Below, one piece after another: positions 20,279-30,852 of a DNA stretch of 64,000 bases. Below the pieces are notes generated by a model, which was given only the letters and a program-made list of their open reading frames with translations, made no database searches and had not been told where the DNA came from. Positions within the stretch are counted from its first letter, which is position 1, and the number at the start of each line of letters is the position of its first letter. Both the position numbers and the translations under genes were made by a program. This DNA is from Bartonella sp. B1099 (lineage in GTDB: Bacteria > Pseudomonadota > Alphaproteobacteria > Rhizobiales > Rhizobiaceae): contig NZ_CALYLN010000002.1 in NCBI RefSeq assembly GCF_944801835.1, positions 372,001 through 436,000 of the forward strand, in the 5' to 3' direction.

Positions 20279-23194
20279 ATGACTCATCAAAAATATATCT
20301 CCATTCGCGGTGCACGTGAGCATAACCTTAAAAATATTGATCTCGATCTTCCTCGTGGTCAACTCATTGTTATAACAGGACTTTCTGGATCAGGAAAATC
20401 ATCTTTAGCTTTTGATACAATTTACGCTGAAGGACAACGCCGCTATGTCGAAAGCCTTTCGGCTTATGCACGCCAATTTCTCGAAGTCATGCAAAAACCC
20501 GACGTTGATCGCATAGACGGCCTTTCTCCAGCCATCTCCATTGAACAAAAAACCACCAGCCGCAACCCGCGTTCAACAGTCGGTACCGTCACTGAAATCC
20601 ACGACTATATGCGTCTCCTCTTTGCTCGTATTGGTATTCCTCATTCCCCTGCGACAGGACGTCCCATTGAAAGTCAAACGGTAAGCCAAATGGTTGATCA
20701 AATTATGGCCTTACCAGAAGGAACGCGAATTTTTATTATGGCCCCCTTGGTGAGAGGACGAAAGGGAGAATATAAAAAAGAGCTCACAGAACTTTTAAGA
20801 AAAGGATTTCAACGCGCTAAAGTCGATGGAGATTTCTATGAAATCCCTGATATTCCACCTCTTGATAAAAAATATAAACATGACATCGATGTCGTGGTAG
20901 ACCGTATTGTTGTCAACAAAGATATCACCTCTCGCTTAGCGGATAGTATAGAAACCTGTTTACAGCTAGCAAATGGACTTGCCATTGCTGAAATGGCTGA
21001 CCAACCCTTGGCACAAAAAGAAACGACAAAGGAATCAGCTCATAAGTCAAAAAATGACACACATAAACGGCTTCTTTTTTCAGAAAAGTTTTCCTGTCCT
21101 GTATCAGGTTTTTCTATCCCTGAAATTGAACCACGCCTTTTTTCGTTCAATAATCCTTTTGGAGCCTGTCCTCTCTGCGATGGACTGGGAATCAAAAAGG
21201 CAATAGACCCAATAAAAGTTGTCCCCAATAAAAATCTTACCTTAAAAGACGGAGCCATTGCACCTTGGGCTAAATCAGATTCACTTTATTATAGCCAAAC
21301 CTTAGAAGCATTAGGAAAAACTTACGATTTCAAACTCACAAATCAGTGGTGTGAACTCTCTCATGAAGCACAACAAGCTATTCTCTACGGTACAAAAAGA
21401 AATGAAATTTCTTTTATCTACAAAAATAATTCTGGTTCACATAAAATGACTCAACCTTTTGAAGGAGTCATCCCCAATATGGAGAGACGCTGGAAGGAAA
21501 CTGACTCTGCTTGGTCGCGTGAAGAAATTGAGCGTTATATGTCTTCTTCCCCTTGTCCAGCCTGTCACGGTTATCGTTTAAAACCAGAGGCACTCGCTGT
21601 AAAAATCCATGGGATGCATATTGGGCAAATATCAGATCTTTCTATTCTCAAAGCAGATGATTGGTTTGCCAATATTCATCAATATCTCACGGAAAAACAA
21701 CGCAATATTGCGGTACGTATTTTAAAAGAAATTCGCGAACGCTTAGCTTTTTTAAATCATGTAGGATTGGAATATCTCACCTTATCTCGAAATTCAGGGA
21801 CACTTTCAGGGGGAGAAAGTCAGCGCATTCGACTAGCTTCCCAGATTGGTTCTGGTCTTACAGGAGTCCTTTATATTTTAGACGAACCATCTATCGGTTT
21901 ACATCAACGCGATAATGAACGTCTTTTGGAAATGCTGCGCCATTTACGCGATCTTGGTAATACAGTCATTGTCGTTGAACATGATGAAGATGCCATTCGC
22001 ACAGCAGATCATGTTGTCGACATGGGCCCTGCGGCAGGCATTCATGGTGGTGAAATCATAGCGCAAGGAACACCACAAGAAATTATAGAGAATCCAGCTT
22101 CTCTCACAGGCCAATATCTTTCAGGAAAAATGGCGATTAGACTACCGACAGAGCGACGCAAAATATCAAAATCGAAAACCCTTAAAGTCATCGGCGCCAA
22201 AGGCAATAACCTTAAAAATATCAGTGCAAATATCCCTCTTGAAACCTTCACATGCATCACCGGTGTTTCTGGAGGAGGAAAATCAACATTTCTTATTGAA
22301 ACGCTTTTTAAAGCAGCATCCCATCAGATCATGGGTAGTCATCACAGTCCTGCCAGCTATGATAAAATTGAAGGCTTAGAATTTCTTGATAAAGTCATTG
22401 ATATCAACCAATCCCCCATTGGGCGCACCCCACGCTCTAATCCCGCAACCTATACAGGGGCTTTTACACCGATTCGTGACTGGTTTGCCGAACTTCCAGA
22501 ATCAAAAGCCCGTGGTTATAAAGCGGGACGTTTTTCATTTAATGTTAAAGGAGGACGCTGCGAAGCCTGCCAAGGTGATGGAGTCATCAAAATTGAAATG
22601 CACTTTTTACCGGATGTCTATGTAACTTGCGATGTCTGTAAAGGAAAGCGCTATAATCGAGAAACACTAGAAATAAAATTCAAAGGACAATCTATCGCCG
22701 ATATTTTGGATATGACAATCGAAAAGGCTGAGGAATTTTTCCACGCTGTTCCGGCTATTCATCGTAAAATGGAAACCCTCATGAAAGTAGGATTGGGTTA
22801 CATAAAAGTAGGGCAGCAAGCGACCACGCTTTCTGGTGGAGAAGCACAACGTGTCAAGCTTGCAAAAGAACTTTCACGAAAAACAACGGGACGTACACTT
22901 TATATTTTGGATGAACCGACAACAGGTTTACATTTTCATGATATTTCTAAACTTCTTGAAGTTCTCCATGAACTAGTCGAGCAAGGCAATACTGTCATCG
23001 TCATTGAACATAACCTTGACGTTATCAAGACAGCCGACTGGATTATTGATTTAGGCCCAGAAGGTGGAGATCGTGGGGGTGAAATCGTTGCAATTGGACG
23101 TCCTGAAGACATTATTAAGGTTCCCGCTTCCTATACGGGAAAATTTCTAAAAGATGTTTTACGGCGCCAATCTTTCTACAATTCCAACTCTTAA
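20279..23194 (+). CDS. uvrA: Excinuclease ABC subunit A
   Basis: Damage-recognition ATPase of nucleotide excision repair, 971 aa. It has two ABC modules. Module 1 has Walker [10 protein letters not shown] (~35-43), a zinc site with CPLCDGLG and, further on, CPACHGY; its signature [14 protein letters not shown] is at ~515. Module 2 has Walker [11 protein letters not shown] (~661), the second zinc finger ([18 protein letters not shown]), signature [15 protein letters not shown], and Walker [14 protein letters not shown]. It starts with ATG after AAGGATA. The SOS gene ssb is divergent to it. Confidence 0.97.
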   Translation: MTHQKYISIRGAREHNLKNIDLDLPRGQLIVITGLSGSGKSSLAFDTIYAEGQRRYVESLSAYARQFLEVMQKPDVDRIDGLSPAISIEQKTTSRNPRSTVGTVTEIHDYMRLLFARIGIPHSPATGRPIESQTVSQMVDQIMALPEGTRIFIMAPLVRGRKGEYKKELTELLRKGFQRAKVDGDFYEIPDIPPLDKKYKHDIDVVVDRIVVNKDITSRLADSIETCLQLANGLAIAEMADQPLAQKETTKESAHKSKNDTHKRLLFSEKFSCPVSGFSIPEIEPRLFSFNNPFGACPLCDGLGIKKAIDPIKVVPNKNLTLKDGAIAPWAKSDSLYYSQTLEALGKTYDFKLTNQWCELSHEAQQAILYGTKRNEISFIYKNNSGSHKMTQPFEGVIPNMERRWKETDSAWSREEIERYMSSSPCPACHGYRLKPEALAVKIHGMHIGQISDLSILKADDWFANIHQYLTEKQRNIAVRILKEIRERLAFLNHVGLEYLTLSRNSGTLSGGESQRIRLASQIGSGLTGVLYILDEPSIGLHQRDNERLLEMLRHLRDLGNTVIVVEHDEDAIRTADHVVDMGPAAGIHGGEIIAQGTPQEIIENPASLTGQYLSGKMAIRLPTERRKISKSKTLKVIGAKGNNLKNISANIPLETFTCITGVSGGGKSTFLIETLFKAASHQIMGSHHSPASYDKIEGLEFLDKVIDINQSPIGRTPRSNPATYTGAFTPIRDWFAELPESKARGYKAGRFSFNVKGGRCEACQGDGVIKIEMHFLPDVYVTCDVCKGKRYNRETLEIKFKGQSIADILDMTIEKAEEFFHAVPAIHRKMETLMKVGLGYIKVGQQATTLSGGEAQRVKLAKELSRKTTGRTLYILDEPTTGLHFHDISKLLEVLHELVEQGNTVIVIEHNLDVIKTADWIIDLGPEGGDRGGEIVAIGRPEDIIKVPASYTGKFLKDVLRRQSFYNSNS

Positions 23195-23215
23195 AAAGGC
23201 TTACCCTTGAAAATA

Positions 23216-23860
23216 CAGCATACGAATAAAGCCTGTACTTTTTATTGTTGCCTGTAAATTATTTGTCTTATGCCAGTGCAGCAGCATGTTTAAAACAAAG
23301 ACTGAAACGTTTTTTAGCGCTTTATAAGCTGTTTCGGTTTTCGTATTATCAATAGGAACGCGCGCATAATGGCGTATCTTTTTCCTGTTTGTTTATATCT
23401 GAAACGACCAGACAGTCTAATTTGGGAAGAATACAAAGTCTTAAGGATATAAAAAAGTTTTCATCTTTTCCATCTCCTTTTAATTCATCTTGATCTTGAC
23501 GATTTTCAAAAGCATCCACAGCAAGATCTTATAATGCAGATTGAACATCGCTTTACACTTTTGTTTATCACGTTCTTTAATAAGATCAGGCTCTTCGAAG
23601 GGATGGAACACCCCAAACGGAATAATTTGCGTTGCCAATTCCAGACGCCTATTTAAAAAAAAATATTTCTCAATGCTCTAAAGCCCATTTCACGACATCC
23701 CCTGAAATGGCATTTTGATACATCGATTATTGTACACCAGCATCTTTATGCTTATGGCAGGATAAATCGTCGCTATCATGATATTTACCAATATTTGCTA
23801 CTCTCCATTGCTACCTCAAAGCCCTTACATTTGAAATGTCATACATTATCGGCATTTTAT
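23216..23860 (-). pseudogene. Decayed gene, unknown product
   Basis: Minus-strand peptides in shifting frames look like remains of one protein. They read, in order, MYQNAISGDVVKWALEH, then RRLELATQIIPFGVFHPFEE with DLIKERDKQKCKAMFNLHYK, then DAFENRQDQDELKGDG, then YARVPIDNTKTETAYKALKN, then a C-terminal segment ending GFIRMLYFQG-stop near 23210. Stops and frameshifts separate them. I do not recognise the family; phage-derived is possible but unsupported. Confidence 0.4.
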
Positions 23861-24606
<746 letters not shown>

Positions 24607-24662
24607 TAAACAACGAACAATTCACCTTTATTACCCTCAACGCCATATTAAGGAAATTGAAT

Positions 24663-26072
24663 ATGACAACCGCATCAGATATTATCAAACAGATTGCAGA
24701 CAACGAAATCCGTTTTGTTGATTTACGTTTTACTGATCCACGAGGAAAATTGCATCACATTACAATGGATATTGCAGAGATCAGCGAAGATACCTTTAGT
24801 GATGGTGTTATGTTTGATGGTTCTTCAATTGCTGGTTGGAAAACAATTAATGAATCTGACATGGTTTTAATGCCTGATCCCAAAACAGCGCATATTGATC
24901 CTTTTTTTGCTCAGTCTACTTTGGTCATATTTTGTGACATCCTTGACCCTGTTTCTGGTGAGTTTTATCGTAGAGATCCTCGTTCTATCGCCAAAAGGGC
25001 TGAGGTTTATATGAAATCTTTAGGTATTGGAGATACAATCAATATAGGTCCAGAAGCAGAGTTTTTTATCTTTGATGATGTGCGCTATAAAACAGACCCT
25101 TACAATACAGGATTTAAACTCGATTCAAGTGAACTTCCTTCTAATGATGATACAGAATATGAAACAGGCAATCTAGGACATCGCCCACGAATGAAGGGAG
25201 GCTATCTTCCTGTTCCACCGATTGATTCCTGCCAAGATATGCGTTCTGAAATGCTCACAGCACTCAAAGATATGGGCGTGCAGGTTGAAAAACACCATCA
25301 TGAAGTAGCAGCCGGTCAACATGAATTGGGGATTCGTTTTGATACGCTTGTTCGCGAGGCTGATAAGATGCAAATTTTTAAATATGTTGTGCATCAAATA
25401 GCAAACAGTTATGGGAAAACAGCAACTTTTATGCCAAAGCCTATTTTTGGTGACAATGGCTCAGGAATGCATGTCCATATGTCCATTTGGAAAGATGGAA
25501 AACCCATTTTTGCGGGAAATGAATATGCCGGACTCTCAGAAACATGTTTATTTTTTATTGGTGGTGTTATTAAGCACGCAAAAGCAGTCAATGCCTTTAC
25601 CAATCCATCCACAAACTCTTACAAGCGCTTGGTTCCTGGTTATGAAGCTCCTGTCCTTCTTGCCTATTCGGCACGTAATCGTTCTGCATCTTGCCGTATT
25701 CCAATGAGTTCTTCGCCAAATTCAAAACGTGTAGAAGTTCGTTTTCCAGACCCAACAGCAAATCCCTATTTAGCATTTGCAGCCCTTTTAATGGCTGGTC
25801 TTGATGGCATCAAAAACAAAATTCACCCTGGACATGCTATGGATAAAGATCTTTATGATCTTCCCTTAAAAGAACTTAAAGAAATCCCTACCGTTTCGGG
25901 AAGTCTGCGTGAAGCACTTGAAGCACTCGACAAAGATCGTAGCTTTCTAAAAATGGGCGATGTTTTTGATGATGATCAGATTAATTCCTTTATTCAAGTA
26001 AAGATGCAAGAAGTCTTGCGTTACGAAACAACGCCTCATCCTGTTGAATTTGATATGTACTATTCTGTTTAA
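24663..26072 (+). CDS. glnA: Glutamine synthetase type I
   Basis: Makes glutamine from glutamate, ammonia and ATP. The ATG at 24663, 7 nt after AAGGAA, gives 469 aa, the normal GSI length. Motifs: [31 protein letters not shown], the ATP-binding [16 protein letters not shown], and NRSASCRIP. Tyr in [11 protein letters not shown] (~397) is the adenylylation site of the GSI-beta class. Co-transcribed with glnB; a strong terminator follows. Confidence 0.97.
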   Translation: MTTASDIIKQIADNEIRFVDLRFTDPRGKLHHITMDIAEISEDTFSDGVMFDGSSIAGWKTINESDMVLMPDPKTAHIDPFFAQSTLVIFCDILDPVSGEFYRRDPRSIAKRAEVYMKSLGIGDTINIGPEAEFFIFDDVRYKTDPYNTGFKLDSSELPSNDDTEYETGNLGHRPRMKGGYLPVPPIDSCQDMRSEMLTALKDMGVQVEKHHHEVAAGQHELGIRFDTLVREADKMQIFKYVVHQIANSYGKTATFMPKPIFGDNGSGMHVHMSIWKDGKPIFAGNEYAGLSETCLFFIGGVIKHAKAVNAFTNPSTNSYKRLVPGYEAPVLLAYSARNRSASCRIPMSSSPNSKRVEVRFPDPTANPYLAFAALLMAGLDGIKNKIHPGHAMDKDLYDLPLKELKEIPTVSGSLREALEALDKDRSFLKMGDVFDDDQINSFIQVKMQEVLRYETTPHPVEFDMYYSV

Positions 26073-26100
26073 ACAATCAGTACGTATTCTTTTGATTTTT

Positions 26101-26127
26101 AAAATGGAGGCGAAAGCCTCCATTTTT
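26101..26127 (+). terminator. Rho-independent terminator of glnBA
   Basis: AAAATGGAGGC-GAAA-GCCTCCATTTT: an 11-bp stem with a GAAA tetraloop and T-rich 3' side, 28 nt after the glnA stop. Confidence 0.92.
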
Positions 26128-26228
26128 GTGGATATCCGCCTCATGCCAGAGCATAAGAAGCTTTTTTCTCATCTGCTTTTCCTTTATAATCATTTTGGAT
26201 TTTTTCAAATTAATTAATAAGGTTTCTA

Positions 26229-26774
26229 ATGCTGCGAATTTGTTTACTCGTTCCCGTTTTTTTATACATGATCACTATCGCACCGATAGCGCAAGCGAGT
26301 CCCATGAAAAACCCAATATTTCGTCTCTTTGAAGAAGAGATATTAGCTTACAGTCAAGCACTTCAAAACGCCGATGCGAATGTTATTTTAAATGCTATCC
26401 CTCCCAAAATCATCAACAGCTTAACCGCTCAAAAAAATCTTAGTCAATCACAATTTCGGCAAATCATGAAAAGCCAAATTGAACAGTTAGCAGAAAATTA
26501 TAAGATTGAAAGTATCCATATTGACCAAAAACAAAAACGTGAGGGCAAACTTGATAATGGCATTCCTTATTTTGTTATACCGGTAGAGTTTGTAACGACA
26601 ACAAATTCTGGGCAAAAATGCTCTATTCAAACTGAGATTATCGCCCTATTTGACCATTCCCAATGGTATTTTATTCATGGGAATGAAGAAGCGCTCTTAA
26701 ACATAACAACTGAGGCATTTCCTGGACTTGAAAAAATTAAAATCAACCCTCTAAAAATTACAAAAATACTGTAA
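26229..26774 (+). CDS. Exported protein of unknown function
   Basis: 181 aa with a clear signal peptide (hydrophobic core ICLLVPVFLYMITIAPIAQAS, cleavage near AQA-S). The mature ~155 residues are helical at first (FEEEILAYSQALQNADANVILNAIPP), then beta-rich (IPYFVIPVEFVTTTNSG, QWYFIHGNEEALLNI). One Cys in the mature part. The composition resembles small periplasmic proteins that accumulate near growth or stress genes. I cannot name the family. Start ATG follows AAGG at moderate spacing. Confidence 0.75.
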   Translation: MLRICLLVPVFLYMITIAPIAQASPMKNPIFRLFEEEILAYSQALQNADANVILNAIPPKIINSLTAQKNLSQSQFRQIMKSQIEQLAENYKIESIHIDQKQKREGKLDNGIPYFVIPVEFVTTTNSGQKCSIQTEIIALFDHSQWYFIHGNEEALLNITTEAFPGLEKIKINPLKITKIL

Positions 26775-26803
26775 TGGGAATAAAGACACACTGAAAAAAA
26801 AAC

Positions 26804-27586
26804 TTATAAACAAGTTGTAACAATGGTAGCAGCAGCTTTGAATTCAACTTTTTTATGAGCACGACACACCATTGCTTCCTTATCCGTTCCCCATTGTTCC
26901 ATCATCCAATCTTCATCTAAATGGGCAATAGACCAAGCATAGTCCGAATCAATTTGTCCCGCAGCAACCGCAAAAGCAATAAGAGCAGATCCTGTTAAGG
27001 TTGTCATCGTATGAAGTGCAGCAAGCATATAAGGAGACTCAACGCGACGCAAATAATGACTCACGGCTTGAATGGCTTCTGGTGATTGTTCCGCATGCAT
27101 CAGCCCTTCTGTCAAATAAAAGCGTGCGCCTAATTTTTCTTCTGCCCAATCCAATAAAGGATCCCATTGCTCAGATTGTTTTTGCACCAACTCTTTAGGG
27201 GTTTGTGCACGATAAAAGATCATATCACAAGCAACAAAACGCAATAAATCTTCAAAAACAGCCTGCATATCATCAGCGATACCATCAATAACAGTATTAA
27301 CCAGACGCGTCATCGGCATTGTTGCTGGATCAACGACATTCTTTTGGCTTTCGAATTCCTGAGCAATGAATTCAGCAAACACTTTCGTTGGCACAAGAAA
27401 GTGACGCTTTGCAGGTGTTTTAACGGGACGTTCATCTAATAAGATCGTAAAGCCTCCCTCCTCACAAGTAATTTTTACTTGCTTATAAAACCGTTTAGGA
27501 TGAGGTTGGCATGAAAGATTTTGAGTTTTTTGGACAGAACTATTTTTATTCAAGGGACTATCAAAATAATTCAAAATTTCACGCAT
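26804..27586 (-). CDS. ATP12-family F1-ATPase assembly chaperone
   Basis: 260 aa, homologous to the mitochondrial Atp12 assembly factor that binds free F1 alpha subunits; alphaproteobacterial members are thought to play the same role. Recognisable segments: FYKQVKITCEEGGFTILLDERPVKTPAKRH split by positions ~32-61, VDPATMPMTRLVNTVIDGI (~111-129), DMIFYRAQTPKELVQKQSEQWDPLLDW region, and the terminal SDYAWSIAHLDEDWMMEQWG. It stands alone and converges on the preceding gene. Confidence 0.88.
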   Translation of the reverse strand: MREILNYFDSPLNKNSSVQKTQNLSCQPHPKRFYKQVKITCEEGGFTILLDERPVKTPAKRHFLVPTKVFAEFIAQEFESQKNVVDPATMPMTRLVNTVIDGIADDMQAVFEDLLRFVACDMIFYRAQTPKELVQKQSEQWDPLLDWAEEKLGARFYLTEGLMHAEQSPEAIQAVSHYLRRVESPYMLAALHTMTTLTGSALIAFAVAAGQIDSDYAWSIAHLDEDWMMEQWGTDKEAMVCRAHKKVEFKAAATIVTTCL

Positions 27587-27850
27587 ATTGTTTTACCTCT
27601 GATATTTCAAAAAAAATGACTTGTTTTCAAAGCGCTATATATCTTATTTAAGATTTAAATTGATTTTTTACCTATCTTACAAAAAGAAAAAAGATCTCAC
27701 CCATCCAAATCTGATTTTAAAATATATCCTTTATTGAACAAACAAAACAATCATCTTCTCCATATATTCTAAAAACAGTTGTTAGAATAATTTTTAAAAG
27801 AATTTGTTTTCTTATACCTTGCCTTTAGAAATATTAATTCGAAACAAACA

Positions 27851-28084
27851 TTGATTAAAACGATTCAAGATTATATTCAATTTGACTTAAAGCATCTTAA
27901 GCAAGTAATATCGCTGGTAATTGCAGATATAGAAGCACTTGAAACATTAGATGATGACGCTTATTTGGCAGGGGCTAAGGATTATATCCAAAATAATCTT
28001 GGAAAACCGAAAACCTCACAGTCACGATTTAATTTTTCAACATCACATTATGCACAGCGCGTTATTGGGGGATTAAATCGTTGA
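27851..28084 (+). CDS. 77-aa protein heading an ATP-grasp/exporter unit
   Basis: A small helical acidic protein (ISLVIADIEALETLDDDAYL). The only usable start in frame is TTG at 27851; no ATG or GTG lies between it and the upstream stop at 27788, and no clear ribosome binding site is present. Its TGA overlaps the TTG of the EamA gene (TTGA), so the two are probably translationally coupled. The function is not recognised. It could be a carrier, a regulator or an accessory to the ATP-grasp ligase. Confidence 0.5.
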   Translation: MIKTIQDYIQFDLKHLKQVISLVIADIEALETLDDDAYLAGAKDYIQNNLGKPKTSQSRFNFSTSHYAQRVIGGLNR

Positions 28085-29028
28085 ATTTCTTAAAAGGACG
28101 GTTATTCTTATTTACCTTTGCCATTCTCGCATTGTTTTCCATAAGTTGGTTATTATCTAAGAATTTGGTGAGCAATATACCTGTCATGCATGCGGTTGGA
28201 CTGAGGTTGTGTGCGACTGCTGCTACCTTATGGTTGATGGCAGTCTTTCGTGAGAAAGCTGTTTTCAGATCCCTTCCCTTGCTTTCAATGATACCTTCTT
28301 TTTTAATTCTATCGGTGTTAGGATTTTCGCTATATTTTATCTGCAGTTTTGGTGCATTAAAATCACTCAAAGCCAGTGATTTAACCATGGTTTTAGCCAC
28401 TATTCCAGGAATTACCTATCTATTGGGGACTCTGACGAAGTGCCTTATGTTCTCATGGTTCAAGCTTATCGGTATGATCATTGTCAGTGTAGCAGCGATA
28501 GCATTCAATATAAACAATATAGAGGGTGAATCTTACAGCCTAATAGGAATAGCTCTTGCTTTAATAGCAGCGCTTTCTTAGTCTACATATGGTTTATTAT
28601 CTAAACGTTATCTTAAAAATTTGCCTTTGCTCACCTCATTGGCTTGGATCACGACAATTTCTGCAGCATCGTTTATGCCATTATTCATTTTTGATCCCAC
28701 CCCACTCTTCTATCTTAAGTTAGAAGATATATTGAAAATATTGATTTTAGCAACTGTTTGCTCGGCACCCGTTTACGTATTGTACCAAAAAGTTCTCGCT
28801 GAGGGAGGCGTATTATATGCCAACACTATTGGTGTATTATCTCCTTTTGCAGTGGTTGCATGTGAATGGATCATCGGCTCGAGCCCTTCTCTCAATATGA
28901 TCAAAATAATTGCCATGATGATGGCTGTTATAGGGATGTCACTCTTATTTATAGATGCATCAAAGGTATCTAAATGGCAACAGAAACGCCATTCCCAAAA
29001 TTCCAAATTTAATGAGGAAATAAAATGA
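28081..29028 (+). pseudogene. EamA/DMT-family exporter with internal amber stop
   Basis: A 315-codon frame broken once, by TAG at 28579-28581. Both halves stay in the same frame and are otherwise intact: 166 residues with about five TM segments before it, then STYGLLSKRYLKN and five more TM segments. The stop falls at the start of the second EamA repeat (AALS-stop-STYG), a place where family members usually have Trp, so one G-to-A change (TGG to TAG) would explain it. TTG start overlaps the 77-aa gene; the stop overlaps the next ATG. EamA proteins export amino acids and related metabolites. It could be a recent knockout, read-through, or a sequencing error. Confidence 0.8.
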
Positions 29029-30284
29029 AAAAACTCGCATTAGTTTGCCAACGCAATGCAAAACTACCCTTTATATTTGAAGCAGCACAAGCCGCTAATA
29101 TCGAATTAGTCATGATCTATGATACCGCTGAAAGCGCTCCTATTCAGCTCCCTGCAGCAGTCACTTCAACTTGGCAACTTCCTATTTTTGATAATCCAGA
29201 GGCAGCTCTAGACGCTTTTGCATCAGGTGTCAAAGAACGCAATATTCGTGGAGTTATGACCCTGCGTGAAGAAGCCATTCTATGGACCGCTTTGGCTGCC
29301 AAAAAAATCAATGCTCCAAGTATTGAACCAGAAGTAGCGGCATTAACCCGAAATAAATATCTCATGCGTCAAGCTTTTGCTAAAGCAGGGCTTAGAACAC
29401 CAAGATTTCTTTATATAGATAATCCAGAAGACCTATCACAAGCGCATGCCTTAGACTATCCGCTCGTCATTAAACCCATCTCTGGATGGGCAAGTACAGG
29501 CGTAATGTTAGCTAAAAATTCCACCGAACTTCCTGATCTCATTAAAGCGGTATGGAATGTTCAGCATAAAGACATGGCACGTTTTAACGATGCAAATAAA
29601 CCTTTAGGTTTAGTTGTTGAACAGTATTTGTCAGGAAAAGAGTTTGTCGTAGAATGTTTTGTTGATACAGCAGGTGTACATGTTCTAGCGGTTGGTGACA
29701 AAGGACAACCTGAAGGGCCATGGTTTGAAGAAACAATTTATCGTCAACGCTGTGATCTAGATGATCCTCTCGTTATTGCTTTATGTGAGGTTGCATGCTC
29801 TGGGGTGAAAGCTCTTGGTATAAATATGGGTGCTGCCCATGTAGAGCTACGCCTAGATGCCAATAACTTGCCTTATATCATTGAGATCGGTGCTCGTATT
29901 GGTGGATCGGGTGTCTCCCATTTTATTGTGGAGCAAGGCACAGGGGTTTCATTTGCAAAATTTTGTATGAATGCCGCTTTAGCTGAACAAAACCCCGACC
30001 TTCCTAATATACTCCCAGCTAAAAAAGTGGCTGCAAATTACATTATTCCTCTTCATGGATATGGACGCTTCTGTGGATTTTCAGGTCTCGATAAGGTTGA
30101 ACAACATCCTCAAACCGCCAGAACAATAATTTTCTTTGAAACTGATCATATCTCACCACCTCCACCAGCATTTGGTGGATATCCTGGTTTTATTTTCTCT
30201 GTTCATGCCTCAGATCAAGAAGCACGCGATTACCATAAATGGCTTGATGATACCTTAAGTATTACATGGAAAACCGATATTTAA
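29025..30284 (+). CDS. ATP-grasp carboxylate-amine ligase
   Basis: 419 aa, ATG overlapping the exporter stop (ATGA), preceded by GAGGAAAT. The N-terminal pre-ATP-grasp domain (~1-100) begins KKLALVCQRNAKLPFIFEAA. The ATP-grasp core follows: NKYLMRQAFAKAGLRTPRF (~119-137), LVIKPISGWASTGV (~154-167), EQYLSGKEFVVECFV, and the metal-binding AHVELRLDANNLPYIIEIGARIGGSG. This is the L-amino-acid ligase / carbamoyl-phosphate-like subgroup that forms an amide or peptide bond through an acylphosphate. Paired with a metabolite exporter it suggests synthesis and release of a small dipeptide-like compound; the substrate is unknown. Confidence 0.85.
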   Translation: MKKLALVCQRNAKLPFIFEAAQAANIELVMIYDTAESAPIQLPAAVTSTWQLPIFDNPEAALDAFASGVKERNIRGVMTLREEAILWTALAAKKINAPSIEPEVAALTRNKYLMRQAFAKAGLRTPRFLYIDNPEDLSQAHALDYPLVIKPISGWASTGVMLAKNSTELPDLIKAVWNVQHKDMARFNDANKPLGLVVEQYLSGKEFVVECFVDTAGVHVLAVGDKGQPEGPWFEETIYRQRCDLDDPLVIALCEVACSGVKALGINMGAAHVELRLDANNLPYIIEIGARIGGSGVSHFIVEQGTGVSFAKFCMNAALAEQNPDLPNILPAKKVAANYIIPLHGYGRFCGFSGLDKVEQHPQTARTIIFFETDHISPPPPAFGGYPGFIFSVHASDQEARDYHKWLDDTLSITWKTDI

Positions 30285-30852
30285 ACACCCTGATAGAGAT
30301 ATTTCTACTTACTCTTAATGTTGATATGAATCTTATCAATACAGGCAAAATCACAATGCGATTACCTAAAACTTCGCAAAAGCCTTCTCCTTAAAGGAGA
30401 TGTTGAATTTGATAGTGATAATTGATCCATAACTTTGCACACTCTCCCTCTAAAAGAGAGGTATTTACACACACTCACATGCTTTTAAAATGCTTCTTAT
30501 AGTCTATAAAGCGAAGTGGAAATATGAAGCTGTGCATTTTACGCATCACCCTTCTTTACTTAACAGCAAAAGCCCCCAATTAAAAATCAATACTCCTTCC
30601 TGTTATACTTGATATTCACCTCCTTAAACAACGGTGTTTTAAAGCATAATAGGATAACAGTGTTGCTATTTTAAAAAGCTAATGACGGATGCATCTCATA
30701 TATTTGTAGTCCAAAAAACACAAGCAGATTTAGAGTTTCATTGACAAATTTTTTAAAGCATTTGAGCCCCCTATCAAGCAGATAAAAAATTTAAATCAAA
30801 GTGGTCCCTTCATATTTATGAAAACACATGGATTATTTTTAAAAAAGATTTA
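30285..30852. other. Spacer, no supported gene
   Basis: About 570 bp with short inverted and T-rich runs (for example CTCCTTAAAGGAG near 30390 and CTCCCTCTAAAAGAGAG near 30450) but no coding frame. It separates the ATP-grasp gene from the 3' end of the autotransporter gene. Confidence 0.5.

Noticed and set aside
30390-30475. Short inverted repeats as a small RNA gene
   Set aside because: Stems are short and AT-rich, with no promoter or terminator pair that would support a transcript.
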